In this document: positions 62,640 to 64,000 of the stretch, one piece after another
Layout of the letters: each line of letters begins with the position of its first letter
How positions within the stretch are numbered: position 1 is the stretch's first letter
NCBI GenBank assembly: GCA_022818135.1
Contig: JAFMSR010000003.1
Span: forward strand, 29,105,404 to 29,169,403
DNA: 64,000 nt
Direction: 5' to 3'
DNA from: Saxidomus purpurata
Lineage: Eukaryota; Mollusca; Bivalvia; Venerida; Veneridae
The notes under the pieces: model-generated
Databases searched by the model: none
The model's input: only the letters and a program-made list of their open reading frames with translations
What the model was told of the DNA's origin: nothing
Program-made: the position numbers and the translations under genes

Positions 62640-64000
62640 TGTTTTTAATAAGCAATGATGGGCATTTCAGTTTTAGTATTATTTTACTTAAATACACTGT
62701 AAACATCTCGTAACGACTTATTTTAATAATGAAATTGAAAATTGTTATGACATCACAAATAACTTTAGATAAAAAATTATAACAGTTACTGCAGAAACTC
62801 TGTTTAGACATTTAGTTTTCATTATATTATGTATGCAATATGGGCTGGCATTGCAAGAAGAAAGCTTACATTAACATGGTGGGTGGGGTAAACGTACATG
62901 ATATGTTCATGTACTTTCATATGGTGGTTAGCTGTAGTTACTTTAAGAATATCTCTTGGTAACCTGTACATATATTCCATCTCAAATAAACTTACTGTGT
63001 ATGGTCAGTTTTATCAGTGTGTTTATGTTCATACTGAAATTACCAACACATGTAGCAAAAATGTTGCTGAAAAATATTAAGTACCCTAACTACATAACAT
63101 TATCTATGTAAAATTTCTATTGTTCAAGTTCTTTTTTATTCAAAGATAATTTGGTACATGCTTGTGCTATATAGACGTGCCATTAAGTAGAAAAATAAAA
63201 GCTGTATGTATTATAAGTAATGTTATGTATGATATTTAATTATTTTTATGAATTTTAGGTGATGTTGGCCTTGAAATGACATTGACCTTGACCTCTGTTG
63301 TTCCAATTTAGAACAAGGCCCAAAGCAGTAGTTTTAGAAAACAGTTTAAAAGTTTCCAGTAATATTAATAACAAAAACACTGTCGTATTGTTTTTGTATT
63401 GTAAATGCAGCAAGCGCAACTTATATATTTAAGGGTGGTGGGTGGGGTAATTTCAGTTATACTTACAATATAAACATTTATTTTTACTTAAGTGCTTTCA
63501 TTTCAACGGATATTAACCTTTACTTATGTTAAAGTTTAAAGATATCTGTTTAAATATCATTTATAAAATGTATCAGCTTTGATATTTGCTAGAAAGCTTA
63601 TTTTTGGTGATTTTTAACTATTTGACCTTGAAATGACCTTGACCCATGCTAATCCAATTTAGTACAAAAGAGTCAAAACAGTAGTTTTAGAAAAAATGTT
63701 ATTTTTTAAACTAATATTTATAACATAAACACTGTCGTATTGTATGTGGAATAGTAGATGCAGCAAGCGCAAATGAAATATTTTAGGATGGTGGGTGGGG
63801 TAATTTCAATTATACTCATCCATATTAACATTTATTTTTACAAAATTGCTTCCATTTCAATGGATATAACCCTATACTTATGTAAATGAGTAAAGATATG
63901 TGTTTTACAATCATTTATACAAGTTAACAGATTTGATATTTGGTAGAAAGATATTTTTTAGTGATTTTTTAGTATTTGACCTTGAAATGACATTGACCTA
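62640..64000 (-). repeat. Right arm of the large inverted repeat, reaching the window edge
   Basis: Inverted counterpart of 58880-60165: CATGGTGGGTGGGGTAA at 62876, 63434 and 63788, and TTGACCTTGAAATGACATTG at about 63265, 63622 and 63976. The last bases of the window correspond to about 58880 in the left arm, so the outer end probably lies beyond the edge. Confidence 0.85.

Overview
This is AT-rich eukaryotic DNA, almost certainly from a mollusc and probably a bivalve. Genes are split into small exons with GT/AG introns. Intergenic DNA is packed with short hairpin transposons, tRNA-derived SINE fragments and minisatellites. The recognisable genes are Kazal inhibitor, reeler-domain, GT92 and secreted Cys-rich types, which suit a lophotrochozoan. 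The species call is inference. Gene models below were built by hand from splice sites and reading-frame phase.

Layout. 0.1-2 kb: the 5' part of a minus-strand Kazal inhibitor gene that runs off the left edge. 4.1-6.7 kb: a four-exon minus-strand reeler-domain (defense-protein-like) gene, copy A. 8.0-9.4 kb: a terminal-inverted-repeat element. 10.0-13.9 kb: a decayed pogo-like transposon, followed by a decayed piggyBac transposase (14.1-15.8 kb) and a 76-bp minisatellite (16.7-17.8 kb). 17.8-24.4 kb: a foldback-type element with arms made of about 182-bp tandem repeats and a 9-bp target duplication.

From about 26 kb the left part of the window is repeated in the same order. There is a truncated Kazal first exon (26.1 kb), reeler copy B (28.9-31.8 kb), intergenic DNA, an internally deleted piggyBac (36.3-37.2 kb) and the same 76-bp minisatellite (44-45.5 kb). 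Copy B also carries a complete five-exon plus-strand GT92 glycosyltransferase gene (35.9-43.6 kb), with the piggyBac relic inside its first intron. The left half of the window is therefore an old, TE-remodelled tandem segmental duplication.

46-53 kb is mostly repeats, with one possible CARD-like open frame (51.1-51.4 kb). 53.0-57.7 kb holds a nine-exon plus-strand gene for a secreted, cysteine-rich, multidomain protein. 58.7 kb to the right edge is a second very large inverted repeat, whose arms contain tandem units of about 370 bp around a centre with a dead ORF.

The intact genes (protease inhibitor, two reeler proteins, secreted Cys-rich protein) are all secretory and would suit humoral defence or extracellular matrix. 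The sequence shows no operon-like link between them.
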